From Enterococcus cecorum (GTDB taxonomy: Bacteria > Bacillota > Bacilli > Lactobacillales > Enterococcaceae): 44,000 nt of DNA. The notes beneath the pieces were generated by a model. It did not search any database. It was not told the DNA's origin and was given only the letters and a program-made list of their open reading frames with translations. The position numbers were made by a program, and so were the translations under genes. This document shows, piece after piece, positions 27,158 through 34,834 of the stretch (position 1 is its first letter; the number at the start of each line of letters is the position of its first letter). The stretch lies in NCBI RefSeq assembly GCF_023221775.1, contig NZ_JAKUDS010000021.1:1-44000 (forward strand). The letters are read 5' to 3'.

Positions 27158-28258
27158 GTGAGGACTATTAGTAAGCAAGAAGAATCAAAGAAAAATGCTG
27201 GGAAATCTACTGAGGCAAAACCAACGCCATGGCAAGAAGCCCATCAAAAGTATCTTGAAGAAAAGCAGTTACTCGACCAATTTTTAAACGAAAAGGATTC
27301 ATCACAAGAACCTGATGAGAGAATAGAAGATGACTTAGAGGATTCAGCTGAAGATAATGCGTCTTTAGAAATAGTGGCAGAAGAAAAAGCTGAAGAAAAA
27401 GCTGAAGAAAAAGAAGGAACCCAAGAAGCGCCACAAAGTTTTTCAGATAAATTGCCAAAGATGAAAGATTATCGTAAGCGTAAATTATATCGCCGGTTAG
27501 CTTTTCTATTGATTATCTTATTTCTACCATTGGCAGCTTGTATTTATTATATTTCGCCATTAGGTCAATTAGCGAAAGTAACAGTAGTCAATAATCAGCA
27601 AGTGGATGCCAAAAAAGTCATTCAGACGGCAAATTTCAAAATTAATCAACCACTTTGGGAACAGTATTTTGAGCGTAAGACAGCCTTAGCAAAGGTAGCA
27701 AAAATTTCTCCTTGGATCAAAGATGTAAATTTAAAAATTGTGCAACTGAATCAATTCCAAATTAATATTACTGAATATCCAAGAGTAGCCTATTTACTAA
27801 AAGATAATCAATACTTTGAAATCTTAGAAAACGGCAAGGTGTTAGATACAGCTATTGCCCAAGAGCAACTTCAAGCAGGATTGCCAATCATTGAAGGCTT
27901 TACTTCAAAGACATTGATTTTAAAAACATTGAAGGCTTACAACCAATTACCACAAGAATTGAAGCAAAGTATTTCGCAAATCAAATCTACCCCGCGATCA
28001 GATAACGAGCAGTTATTAACACTAAACATGAATGATCAAAATCAAGTGTTGATTAATGTCGATCAGCTAGCAAAAAAATTACCTTACTATGCAAAAGTTG
28101 TCGGTAATATGCAATCGCCGGGAATCGTTGATATGGAAGTTGGTATTTTCTCTTATCCTTATCCAAAAGAAGAGGAGAAAACGACAGACAGTTCTCAAAA
28201 TCAGTCGGATAATCAGGGCGTAGAAGATGAAAACGCTCAAGAAAATACACAAGGATAA
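27158..28258 (+). CDS. divIB: Cell division protein DivIB/FtsQ
   Basis: A 366-residue bitopic division protein. The charged cytoplasmic N-terminal part (about 110 residues) includes tandem AEEK repeats; one membrane helix follows (about 113-133, LAFLLIILFLPLAACIYYI), then a POTRA/FtsQ domain (about 135-310) and an acidic, Gln/Asn-rich tail. It acts with FtsL and DivIC at the septum. The start is uncertain: GTG 27158 directly follows the murG stop but has poor upstream ribosome-site sequence, while AGGTGA (27156-27161) is well placed for an ATT codon at 27167. There is no ATG before the membrane-proximal region. Confidence 0.9.
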   Translation: MRTISKQEESKKNAGKSTEAKPTPWQEAHQKYLEEKQLLDQFLNEKDSSQEPDERIEDDLEDSAEDNASLEIVAEEKAEEKAEEKEGTQEAPQSFSDKLPKMKDYRKRKLYRRLAFLLIILFLPLAACIYYISPLGQLAKVTVVNNQQVDAKKVIQTANFKINQPLWEQYFERKTALAKVAKISPWIKDVNLKIVQLNQFQINITEYPRVAYLLKDNQYFEILENGKVLDTAIAQEQLQAGLPIIEGFTSKTLILKTLKAYNQLPQELKQSISQIKSTPRSDNEQLLTLNMNDQNQVLINVDQLAKKLPYYAKVVGNMQSPGIVDMEVGIFSYPYPKEEEKTTDSSQNQSDNQGVEDENAQENTQG

Positions 28259-28275
28259 GATTATCTAAAGAAATT

Positions 28276-28304
28276 TGCAAAATTTACGATTTTTTTATAT
28301 AATT
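28276..28304 (+). promoter_or_regulatory. Promoter upstream of ftsA-ftsZ
   Basis: TTGCAA (28276-28281) and TATAAT (28299-28304) with a 17-base spacer. A second possible extended -10 (TGT-TAGAAT, 28339-28347) lies closer to ftsA. The 171-base gap between divIB and ftsA is otherwise featureless and AT-rich, so ftsAZ probably has extra internal transcription. Confidence 0.65.
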
Positions 28305-28429
28305 TATCGCTAGCTACTTTTTAAAAGTGGTGAAAATGTGTTAGAATTACTAACAGTGAAAACTTCAAAAAAGTTAAGTTTGAACAATTTGTTCTATTGA
28401 TAGTTAAAAATTAGGAGGGAGCCCCATCC

Positions 28430-29767
28430 ATGGCAAAAACGGGAATTTATGTTGGGCTTGATATTGGTACGACATCGGTAAAAGTCGTTGTCGCTGAATA
28501 TGTTGATAGCCAAATGAATATTATCGGTGTCGGCAATGCGAAATCTGAAGGGATTAATCGCGGTATTATTGTAGATATCGAAAAAACAGTACAAGCAATT
28601 AAACGTGCAGTTGCTCAAGCAGAAGAAAAAGCAGGTATTCAAATTCGTACAGTTAATGTAGGAATTCCAGCTAATCTATTAGAAGTAGAAAACTGCCAAG
28701 GAATGATTGCAGTAAACAATGATTCAAAAGAAATTACAAGTGAAGACGTACGCAATGTGGCTTCAGCTGCGTTAGTTCGTTCAGTTCCACCTGAAAGACA
28801 AATTATTGCAGTTTTACCTCAAGAGTTTACAGTTGATGGATTTGAAGGAATTAAAGATCCTCGTGGCATGATTGGGGTTCGCCTTGAAATGTACGGTGTG
28901 ATGTTTACTGGTCCTAAGACAATCATTCACAATATTCGTAAATGTGTCGAAAAAGCAGGTCTAACAATTGGTCAAACAATTATTACCCCACTTGCTTTAA
29001 CAGAGTCTATTTTATCTGATGGTGAAAAAGATTTTGGTACTATTGTAATGGATATCGGTGGCGGTCAAACAACGACAGCGGTTATGCATGATAAACAATT
29101 GAAATTTACGAATGTGAATCAAGAAGGTGGCGAATATGTCACTCGTGATATTTCAACAGTCTTAAATACCTCATTTAATAATGCTGAAGCGTTGAAGATT
29201 AATTATGGGGATGCGTATCCAGCACGTACTTCTGCAAGTGAAGAATTCCCTGTAGATGTCATTGGTAAGGCTGAACCAGTTAAGATTGACGAACGCTATT
29301 TATCTGAAATTATCGAAGCACGTATGGAACAAATCTTTACTAAAGCGAAAGATGTTTTAGATGAAATTGATGCCTTAGATTTACCTGGTGGTGTTGTGCT
29401 AACAGGTGGTGCTGCAAGTTTACCAGGTGTAGTTGATTTAGCACAAGAAATTTTAGGTACGCCTGTAAAATTACATGTTCCAAATCACATGGGCTTAAGA
29501 AACCCAGTATTTACGAATGTGATTAGCTTAGTGGAATATGCAGCAAACATGAGTGAAATTACGCAGGTTGTGGTTTCTGCAATTACAGGTGATAAGATGG
29601 GCGCAACAACACCGGTTCAAAAACAAGCATCCGTAATGCCTGTTGAAGAGCCTGAATATGAGCAACCAACTTATGAAACAAATGATCAATATTATGCTGA
29701 CGAAGAAGACCATCAAGAAAAAGTCACAGATAAGATTAAGAATTTCTTTTCTAACTTTTTTGAATAA
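28430..29767 (+). CDS. ftsA: Cell division protein FtsA
   Basis: A 445-residue actin-like ATPase that tethers FtsZ to the membrane. Phosphate-1 loop YVGLDIGTTSVKVVVAEY, SHS2/1C subdomain (about 85-165), phosphate-2 VMDIGGGQTT and adenosine motif VVLTGGAASLPG are visible. The variable acidic linker (about 400-430) ends with the C-terminal amphipathic membrane helix KVTDKIKNFFSNFFE. AGGAGG precedes ATG by about 13 bases. Cotranscribed with ftsZ 22 bases on. Confidence 0.97.
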   Translation: MAKTGIYVGLDIGTTSVKVVVAEYVDSQMNIIGVGNAKSEGINRGIIVDIEKTVQAIKRAVAQAEEKAGIQIRTVNVGIPANLLEVENCQGMIAVNNDSKEITSEDVRNVASAALVRSVPPERQIIAVLPQEFTVDGFEGIKDPRGMIGVRLEMYGVMFTGPKTIIHNIRKCVEKAGLTIGQTIITPLALTESILSDGEKDFGTIVMDIGGGQTTTAVMHDKQLKFTNVNQEGGEYVTRDISTVLNTSFNNAEALKINYGDAYPARTSASEEFPVDVIGKAEPVKIDERYLSEIIEARMEQIFTKAKDVLDEIDALDLPGGVVLTGGAASLPGVVDLAQEILGTPVKLHVPNHMGLRNPVFTNVISLVEYAANMSEITQVVVSAITGDKMGATTPVQKQASVMPVEEPEYEQPTYETNDQYYADEEDHQEKVTDKIKNFFSNFFE

Positions 29768-29789
29768 TTGATAGGAGGAAAGAGAGACT

Positions 29790-31040
29790 ATGGAATTTTC
29801 AATTGATAATAGTGTAAATTCTGGCGCGGTTATTAAAGTAATCGGTGTCGGTGGTGGCGGTGGTAATGCCGTAAACCGCATGATAGAAGAAAATGTTAAA
29901 GGTGTAGAGTTTATCGTCGTAAATACAGACGTTCAAGCTTTACGTGCTTCAAAGGCTGAAACTGTGATTCAATTAGGACCTAAATTCACTCGTGGATTAG
30001 GTGCAGGTTCTCAACCAGAAGTTGGACAAAAAGCGGCTGAAGAAAGTGAAGAAGCGATTCGTGAAGCATTAGAAGGCGCAGATATGGTATTTATCACTGC
30101 CGGTATGGGTGGTGGAACAGGTACTGGTGCTGCTCCAATCGTTGCTCGTATCGCAAAAGAAATTGGTGCTTTAACTGTTGGTGTGGTTACTCGTCCATTC
30201 ACCTTCGAAGGACCAAAACGCGGACGCTATGCTGCTGAAGGTATTGCAAAATTAAAAGAAAATGTAGATACTTTGTTAATCATCTCAAACAATCGTCTAT
30301 TAGAAGTTGTCGATAAAAAGACACCTATGTTACAAGCCTTCCGTGAAGCTGATAATGTATTACGTCAAGGGGTACAAGGTATTTCTGATTTAATTACTGC
30401 CCCTGGTTACGTGAACCTTGACTTTGCCGATGTGAAAACTGTGATGGCTAACCAAGGTACTGCTTTAATGGGTATCGGGGTTGCTAGCGGTGAAGAACGT
30501 GTAGTTGAAGCGACTAAACGTGCCATTTCTTCTCCATTACTAGAAACTTCTATTGATGGTGCGGAACAAGTCTTATTAAACATCACTGGTGGTTTAGATA
30601 TGACCTTATTCGAAGCTCAAGATGCGGCGGATATCGTTGCTCATGCGGCAAGTGGAGATGTAAATATCATCTTAGGTACTTCAATCAATGAAGAATTAGG
30701 TGATGAAATTCGTGTAACAGTGATTGCAACAGGTATCGATCCAAGCAAACGCGAAAATACTTCTGGTCGTGCTCACCGTGCAAGTCAAATTCATACGACA
30801 CAACCAAAACCAACTCTTGATTTAGATCAAGCTCGTCCAAGTACACCAACTACGAATGAAGAAAATTCATTTGGTGACTGGGATATTCGTAAAGAACAAA
30901 ATGTACGTCCTAAAGTAGACGATGCACAATTTGAAAATGTTGAAAAACGCGAATTTGAAACATTCAACAGAGAAGAAGTAAAACCGGCAGAAGACGAATT
31001 AAGTACACCACCATTCTTCCGTCGTAAACGTAATAGCTAA
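29790..31040 (+). CDS. ftsZ: Cell division GTPase FtsZ
   Basis: A 416-residue tubulin homologue forming the Z ring. The tubulin signature GGGTGTG is at about 107-113; [15 protein letters not shown] and [11 protein letters not shown] (T7 loop) are intact. A variable linker (about 320-395) leads to a C-terminal conserved segment ending [12 protein letters not shown], which binds FtsA and SepF. AGGAGG lies 9 bases from ATG. Highly biased codon use suggests strong expression. Confidence 0.98.
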   Translation: MEFSIDNSVNSGAVIKVIGVGGGGGNAVNRMIEENVKGVEFIVVNTDVQALRASKAETVIQLGPKFTRGLGAGSQPEVGQKAAEESEEAIREALEGADMVFITAGMGGGTGTGAAPIVARIAKEIGALTVGVVTRPFTFEGPKRGRYAAEGIAKLKENVDTLLIISNNRLLEVVDKKTPMLQAFREADNVLRQGVQGISDLITAPGYVNLDFADVKTVMANQGTALMGIGVASGEERVVEATKRAISSPLLETSIDGAEQVLLNITGGLDMTLFEAQDAADIVAHAASGDVNIILGTSINEELGDEIRVTVIATGIDPSKRENTSGRAHRASQIHTTQPKPTLDLDQARPSTPTTNEENSFGDWDIRKEQNVRPKVDDAQFENVEKREFETFNREEVKPAEDELSTPPFFRRKRNS

Positions 31041-31064
31041 TAAAGGAAAAAGGAGGACCTGGGA

Positions 31065-31733
31065 ATGATTGAAAATAATTTAGCGGAAGTAAACCAAAAA
31101 ATTGAACAAGCATGTGCCCAGGTCAACCGTAATCGTTCTGAGGTAACACTAATCGCTGTGACCAAAACGGTTGATACTCAGACGACTAGTGAATTAATTG
31201 ATTTAGGGCAAGTTCATATTGCTGAAAATCGGGCTGATAAGTTTTTAGCTAAGAAAGCAGCATTACCTTCAAAGGATATAGTTTGGCACTACATTGGTAA
31301 TTTACAGCGGCGAAAAGTCAAAGAGGTAATCAATGAGGTGGATTATTTCCATGCTTTAGATAGTTTACGTCTAGCTGATGAAATCCAAAAAAGAGCAAAT
31401 CATGTGATCAAATGTTTTGTAGAGGTTAATGTCTCCGGTGAAGAAAGTAAGCATGGGTTTGCACTTGAAGAGGTAAGAGATTTTATTCTAAGTCTTCAAA
31501 ATCATGAGTTTATTCAAGTGGTGGGTCTTATGACAATGGCTCCCTTTGATTCAACCTCACAGCAACAACATGAAATATTTAAACAATTAAAGCAAAAGCA
31601 ACTTGAAATCGAAGCTCTGAATTTAAGTTATGCGCCTTGTCATGATTTAAGTATGGGAATGTCAAATGATTATGAGATTGCCGTGATGGAAGGAGCAACC
31701 TATGTCAGAGTTGGAACGGCTTTGTTTAAGTAA
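31065..31733 (+). CDS. ylmE: PLP homeostasis protein YlmE/YggS family
   Basis: A 222-residue PLPBP/COG0325 protein: a TIM-barrel that binds pyridoxal phosphate but has no known enzymatic activity, and maintains B6 and amino-acid balance. The PLP Lys is in LIAVTKTVD; other signatures are IAENRADKFLAK, WHYIGNLQRRKVK, VNVSGEESKHG, GLMTMAP and LSMGMSNDYEIA. AGGAGG precedes ATG. Its location between ftsZ and sepF is standard in Gram-positive dcw clusters. Confidence 0.95.
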   Translation: MIENNLAEVNQKIEQACAQVNRNRSEVTLIAVTKTVDTQTTSELIDLGQVHIAENRADKFLAKKAALPSKDIVWHYIGNLQRRKVKEVINEVDYFHALDSLRLADEIQKRANHVIKCFVEVNVSGEESKHGFALEEVRDFILSLQNHEFIQVVGLMTMAPFDSTSQQQHEIFKQLKQKQLEIEALNLSYAPCHDLSMGMSNDYEIAVMEGATYVRVGTALFK

Positions 31734-31755
31734 TTTTTCGAAAGGAGGCAATAAG

Positions 31756-32400
31756 ATGAAACTATTAGATAGACTTTCTAGCTTTTTTGGAATGAGCGAT
31801 GATGAGGAAATGGAGTTTAACGATTTTGAGGGTGAAGAGCAAGAATATTCTGCGCCACATCCAAGTATCACCAATAAAGTAACGAATCAACAGCAACCTG
31901 TCAATCAAGCACCAAGACAGTCTTTTTATCAACGTTCAATGGCTGATCATTCAAAAGATTATTCGACAAACCAATCTGCTCAAAGTTCATCTTTTCAGCA
32001 GCAAGCAAGTTATCAGCAACAAAGTTATGAACAAAAAAATTATCAATCACGTAATGTTGTTTCAATGCAACAGTCTCGTGTAGCGAAAAGCCAAGCAAAA
32101 ACTCGCGCAGTCAAAGAAAATCACGGTAATAAGATTATTATTATCGAACCACGTGCTTATTCTGAAGCGATGAAGATTGCTAAACATATCATGAATGGTG
32201 AATCTGTTTTAGTGAACTTTCATCAAATCGAGGAATATCAGGCACGAAGAATTGTAGATTTCTTGACGGGAACTGTTTATGCAGAAAATGGCGATATTAA
32301 ACGTGTAGGTAATGAAATCTTCTTATGTACAGCACAAGGAGTAGAAATTGATGGGACAGCGCAATCTTTAATGGATGCCAATATGTTGGAAATTCAATAA
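31756..32400 (+). CDS. sepF: Cell division protein SepF
   Basis: A 214-residue membrane-binding FtsZ anchor. The N-terminal amphipathic helix (MKLLDRLSSFFGM) binds membrane. A long Gln/Ser-rich disordered linker (about 25-125) follows, then the compact SepF domain (IIIIEPRAYSEAMKIAKHI ... RIVDFLTGTVYA), which polymerises and binds the FtsZ tail. ATG 31756 with AAAGGAGG upstream is chosen over an in-frame start at 31702 inside ylmE. Confidence 0.95.
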   Translation: MKLLDRLSSFFGMSDDEEMEFNDFEGEEQEYSAPHPSITNKVTNQQQPVNQAPRQSFYQRSMADHSKDYSTNQSAQSSSFQQQASYQQQSYEQKNYQSRNVVSMQQSRVAKSQAKTRAVKENHGNKIIIIEPRAYSEAMKIAKHIMNGESVLVNFHQIEEYQARRIVDFLTGTVYAENGDIKRVGNEIFLCTAQGVEIDGTAQSLMDANMLEIQ

Positions 32401-32403
32401 TGC

Positions 32404-32431
32404 TTTTCTCAGTTAGGGTTACTGAGGAAAA
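32404..32431 (+). other. Intercistronic hairpin before the ylmG ribosome site
   Basis: ttttctcagt (32404-32413) pairs with actgaggaaaa (32421-32431), with one bulged G and a 7-base loop. No T-run follows; the ylmG AGGAGG begins 3 bases later, so it is more likely an RNA-stability or translation element than a terminator. Confidence 0.5.
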
Positions 32432-32447
32432 TTAGGAGGACAAGCCT

Positions 32448-32717
32448 ATCCTGTTTTTATTAATCAAATTGATTGGTGATGTGGTGTATCTATATACGAC
32501 ATTATTAGTCATCTATGCTTTATTATCATGGTTTCCTGGTGGTTACCAAAGTAAATTTGGCCAACTTTTAAGTAAGATTTGTGAGCCTTATTTAAGTATC
32601 TTTGACCGAGTGAAATTACAGTTTGGACCGGTCGACTTTACGATTCTATTTGCGGTATTAGTCTTACAATTAGCTAGTCAAGCATTGATTCGTATTCTAT
32701 TGTTTTTTGTATATTAA
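32448..32717 (+). CDS. ylmG: YlmG/YggT family membrane protein with non-AUG start
   Basis: An approximately 89-residue YggT-family protein with two membrane helices around the conserved LLSWFPGGYQSKFGQLLSKICEPYL segment; linked to nucleoid and septum positioning and found beside sepF. The only ribosome site is AGGAGG (32434-32439). At the right distance the frame offers ATC (32448) and CTG (32451), then FLLIKLIG, which matches the usual N-terminus of the family. The first conventional start is TTG 32469, 29 bases from the ribosome site and inside the first helix. No in-frame ATG or GTG lies between the TAG at 32433 and that TTG. Confidence 0.85.
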   Translation: MLFLLIKLIGDVVYLYTTLLVIYALLSWFPGGYQSKFGQLLSKICEPYLSIFDRVKLQFGPVDFTILFAVLVLQLASQALIRILLFFVY

Positions 32718-32735
32718 TTTGAGGGGGTGGCTTTT

Positions 32736-33518
32736 GTGAACGCAAATGTGTATCAGCATTTTCGGGAAGATGAGCGCCCTTTTATTGACACTGTTGAAGA
32801 ATGGTTAGAAAAAGTGGAGATGCAATATGCTCCAGTTTTAACTGACTTTTTAGACCCAAGACAAGCATATATCTTAGAAACATTAATTCGTCAAAATTCT
32901 GATTTAGGTTTTCGTTTTTACGGTGGATATGAAGCAAGTGAGCGAACGCGTTGTTTAATATATCCAGATTATTATACGCCTACACAAGAGGATTTTGAGA
33001 TTGCATTATTTACGATTCAATATCCCAAAAAATTCGCCCAATTAAGTCATAGTAAGATTTTAGGGACTCTGTTATCAACAGGCTTAAAGCGTCAATCTTT
33101 TGGAGACATTATTTCAGACGGAGAAAATTGGCAAGTCTTGATGGCAAAGGATATCAGTCATTACGTACAGACACAAGTCGAAAAAATAGGCAAAATTTCT
33201 GTACGTTTAGAAGAAGCAAATTATACTGAATTGATCGTGCCAAAAGATGATTGGACGATGGAACAGGCCATTGTGAGTTCTTTGCGAGTAGATGTTGTAA
33301 TCTCAAGTGTGTTTAATATCTCTCGCCAACGTTCAAAGCAGTTGATTGAAGCGAATAAAGTGAAATTGAATTGGATGGAAATGCAAAGAGCAGATTTTGT
33401 TTTGGATTTATTAGATATTGTATCAATAAGAGGATTTGGTCGTTTACAGATTCGTACAATTGAAGGAACGACAAAAAAGGAAAAGATTCGTTTATCATTA
33501 GGTGTGTTACGGAAATAA
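32736..33518 (+). CDS. ylmH: YlmH, S4-domain RNA-binding protein
   Basis: A 260-residue protein of the YlmH family. A central domain carries FYGGYEASERTRCLIYPDYY, and the C-terminal S4 domain (about 180-245) carries RVDVVISSVFNISRQRSKQLIE. Homologues influence septum placement in streptococci and act in ribosome rescue in B. subtilis. GTG 32736 (MNANVYQHF) is preferred, as GAGGGGGTGG sits just upstream; the in-frame GTG 32727 lies within that ribosome site. Confidence 0.93.
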   Translation: MNANVYQHFREDERPFIDTVEEWLEKVEMQYAPVLTDFLDPRQAYILETLIRQNSDLGFRFYGGYEASERTRCLIYPDYYTPTQEDFEIALFTIQYPKKFAQLSHSKILGTLLSTGLKRQSFGDIISDGENWQVLMAKDISHYVQTQVEKIGKISVRLEEANYTELIVPKDDWTMEQAIVSSLRVDVVISSVFNISRQRSKQLIEANKVKLNWMEMQRADFVLDLLDIVSIRGFGRLQIRTIEGTTKKEKIRLSLGVLRK

Positions 33519-33537
33519 AAAGTATGAGGTGGTTTTT

Positions 33538-34212
33538 ATGGCATTAACTCCATTAGATATTCAAAATAAGGTGTTTTCCAATAAGATGCGTGGTTTCGAT
33601 AAAGATGAAGTGCTAGATTTCTTAGATTTAGTCGCGCGTGATTATGAAATTGCGGTCCAAAAAAATCGTGAATTAGAAAAATCTTTAAAACATGCAGAAG
33701 AAAAATTAGCTTATTTTAATGAGTTAAAAGATGCATTAAATCAATCAATCATTGTCGCTCAAGATACAGCTGATAAAGTTAAATCTAGTGCAACGAAAGA
33801 ATCAGAAGTATTAGTAACCTCTGCACAAAATAAAGCTAATGAAATGGTGGCTGATGCAGAAAAAAGAGCTTTCCAAATTACTCAAGCAGCAGAAGATAAG
33901 GCAAAAGAAATTTTAGCTGATGCAACCAATAATGCTCGCCAATTGGTATTGGAAACAAATGATTTGAAGAAAAAAACACGTGTCTTTTACAATAGCTTAT
34001 TATTGAAGATTGAAACCCAATTACAAGAAGTAAAAAGTCCAGAATGGGATGAAATTTTGGCACCATTTTCTAGTTATGTACCAGATTCATCTACTGTTTT
34101 TAAAGAAGTTTTAGAACAAACACTTGACAACGAGGCTGATGTTGAAGTAAACTCTCAATTAGAAGTTTCTAATCAAGAAGACGATGAAACTGATTCATCT
34201 TTAACTGAATAA
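33538..34212 (+). CDS. divIVA: Cell division protein DivIVA
   Basis: A 224-residue coiled-coil protein that senses negative membrane curvature at septa and poles. The N-terminal lipid-binding domain reads TPLDIQNKVFSNKMRGFDKD, followed by long heptad-repeat coiled coils (about 30-155) rich in Ala/Glu/Lys and an acidic C-terminus (EDDETDSSLTE). ATG 33538 follows TGAGGTGG; an in-frame upstream start at 33502 overlaps ylmH and is not supported. Confidence 0.95.
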   Translation: MALTPLDIQNKVFSNKMRGFDKDEVLDFLDLVARDYEIAVQKNRELEKSLKHAEEKLAYFNELKDALNQSIIVAQDTADKVKSSATKESEVLVTSAQNKANEMVADAEKRAFQITQAAEDKAKEILADATNNARQLVLETNDLKKKTRVFYNSLLLKIETQLQEVKSPEWDEILAPFSSYVPDSSTVFKEVLEQTLDNEADVEVNSQLEVSNQEDDETDSSLTE

Positions 34213-34217
34213 ATATT

Positions 34218-34456
34218 AGTGGAACAGAAAGCATTATTTTATTTTTCTAAGCGAGTCGGTGAGAGTGTAAGTCCGGTAAACCCTGAAATAGTGCAGATCA
34301 TCCTATCATAACCTATCCCGAACCCATCGCATGGCAAGTAAGGGTAGACGGCTCATCTCGATATCGATGTCAAAAGGAAGATTTTATATCTTTGAATTTT
34401 GGGTGGTACCACGATTTCGTTCGTCCCTATGCTGAAATAGCATAGGGACTTTTTTT
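34218..34456 (+). ncRNA. T-box riboswitch controlling ileS
   Basis: The near-universal T-box sequence GGGTGGTACCACG is at 34401-34413. It is followed by a perfect terminator (gtccctatgct 34423-34433, agcatagggac 34439-34449, seven T). Upstream is a stem I-like region (AGCGAGTCGGTGAGAGTG...), and ATC codons at 34355 or 34363 are candidate isoleucine specifiers. Uncharged tRNA-Ile would bind the specifier and the T-box bulge to stabilise the antiterminator. The next gene encodes IleS, consistent with this. Confidence 0.94.
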
Positions 34457-34465
34457 AGGACGTGA

Positions 34466-34574
34466 AACAGCTGGTCAGACATGAAGAAATTCGTGTGTTT
34501 ACCTACCGCTGAGAAAATCGGATGAAAGGAGATTTTCTCAAGCGGGAGGGCGAATTTCACAATGGCTAGCTGTT
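34466..34574 (+). repeat. Nested-hairpin module 1 in the ileS leader
   Basis: Three concentric pairings: aacagct (34466-34472) with agctgtt (34568-34574); gaaattcg (34486-34493) with cgaatttc (34551-34558); and a long inner stem cct-a-ccgct-gagaaaatc (34502-34519) with gattttctc-a-agcgg-g-agg (34531-34549), closing an 11-base loop. It shows no coding potential and no T-box or known riboswitch signature that I recognise. Confidence 0.85.
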
Positions 34575-34577
34575 GAA

Positions 34578-34633
34578 CGCCGATGATTAAGGATGTGAGC
34601 CGGCGAACACAGATTAAACATGGATGTGAGCCG
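34578..34633 (+). repeat. Two adjacent copies of the tail repeat (T1 degenerate, T2)
   Basis: T2 at 34601-34633 contains aacacagattaaacatgg followed by atgtgagccg. T1 (34578-34603) is a shorter version sharing gattaa and ggatgtgagccgg. A further copy of T2 is at 34736-34768 with 28 of the first 29 or so positions conserved before its end diverges (gtgaagcg rather than gtgagccg). Confidence 0.85.
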
Positions 34634-34739
34634 GGTCGGTCAGCTCCAAGCAGCTAAGGTCTCCGGAATGTCAGGAAAATCCATCGTGTTTTAAGATTTT
34701 CCTAGACAGGCCGGCTTAGATGCACAGGAGCTACCCGGC
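34630..34739 (+). repeat. Nested-hairpin module 2 in the ileS leader
   Basis: Outer gccgggt (34630-34636) pairs with acccggc (34733-34739); agctcc (34642-34647) with ggagct (34727-34732); ctaag (34654-34658) with cttag (34715-34719); and the inner stem ccgg..tgtc-aggaaaatc (34663-34681) with gattttcct-a-gaca..ccgg (34695-34714). The inner stem and its bulged A mirror those of module 1, so the two modules look related. Confidence 0.85.
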
Positions 34740-34768
34740 GAACACAGATTAAACATGGATGTGAAGCG
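34736..34768 (+). repeat. Second full copy of the tail repeat (T3)
   Basis: Starts cggcgaacacagattaaaca, nearly identical to 34601-34633, 135 bases downstream of it. It overlaps the outer arm of hairpin module 2. Confidence 0.88.
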
Positions 34769-34834
34769 ACTTGATTGGTCCACTGAATTATTTTTTTAGA
34801 TGATTTTTAATAATTAAAAGGGGAGACAAGATAA

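Noticed and set aside
29790-31040. Signs of damage (frameshift or lost active-site residue) in dcw and wall genes
   Set aside because: Every gene from mraZ to ileS has full length and intact catalytic or structural motifs; no pseudogene is supported.
34457-34790. A second T-box or a known metabolite riboswitch downstream of the first T-box
   Set aside because: There is no second GGGTGG-type T-box sequence, no terminator with T-run, and no motif I recognise from known riboswitch classes.
34457-34790. A hidden small gene in the ileS leader
   Set aside because: All frames are broken by stops within short distances, and the sequence is dominated by inverted repeats.
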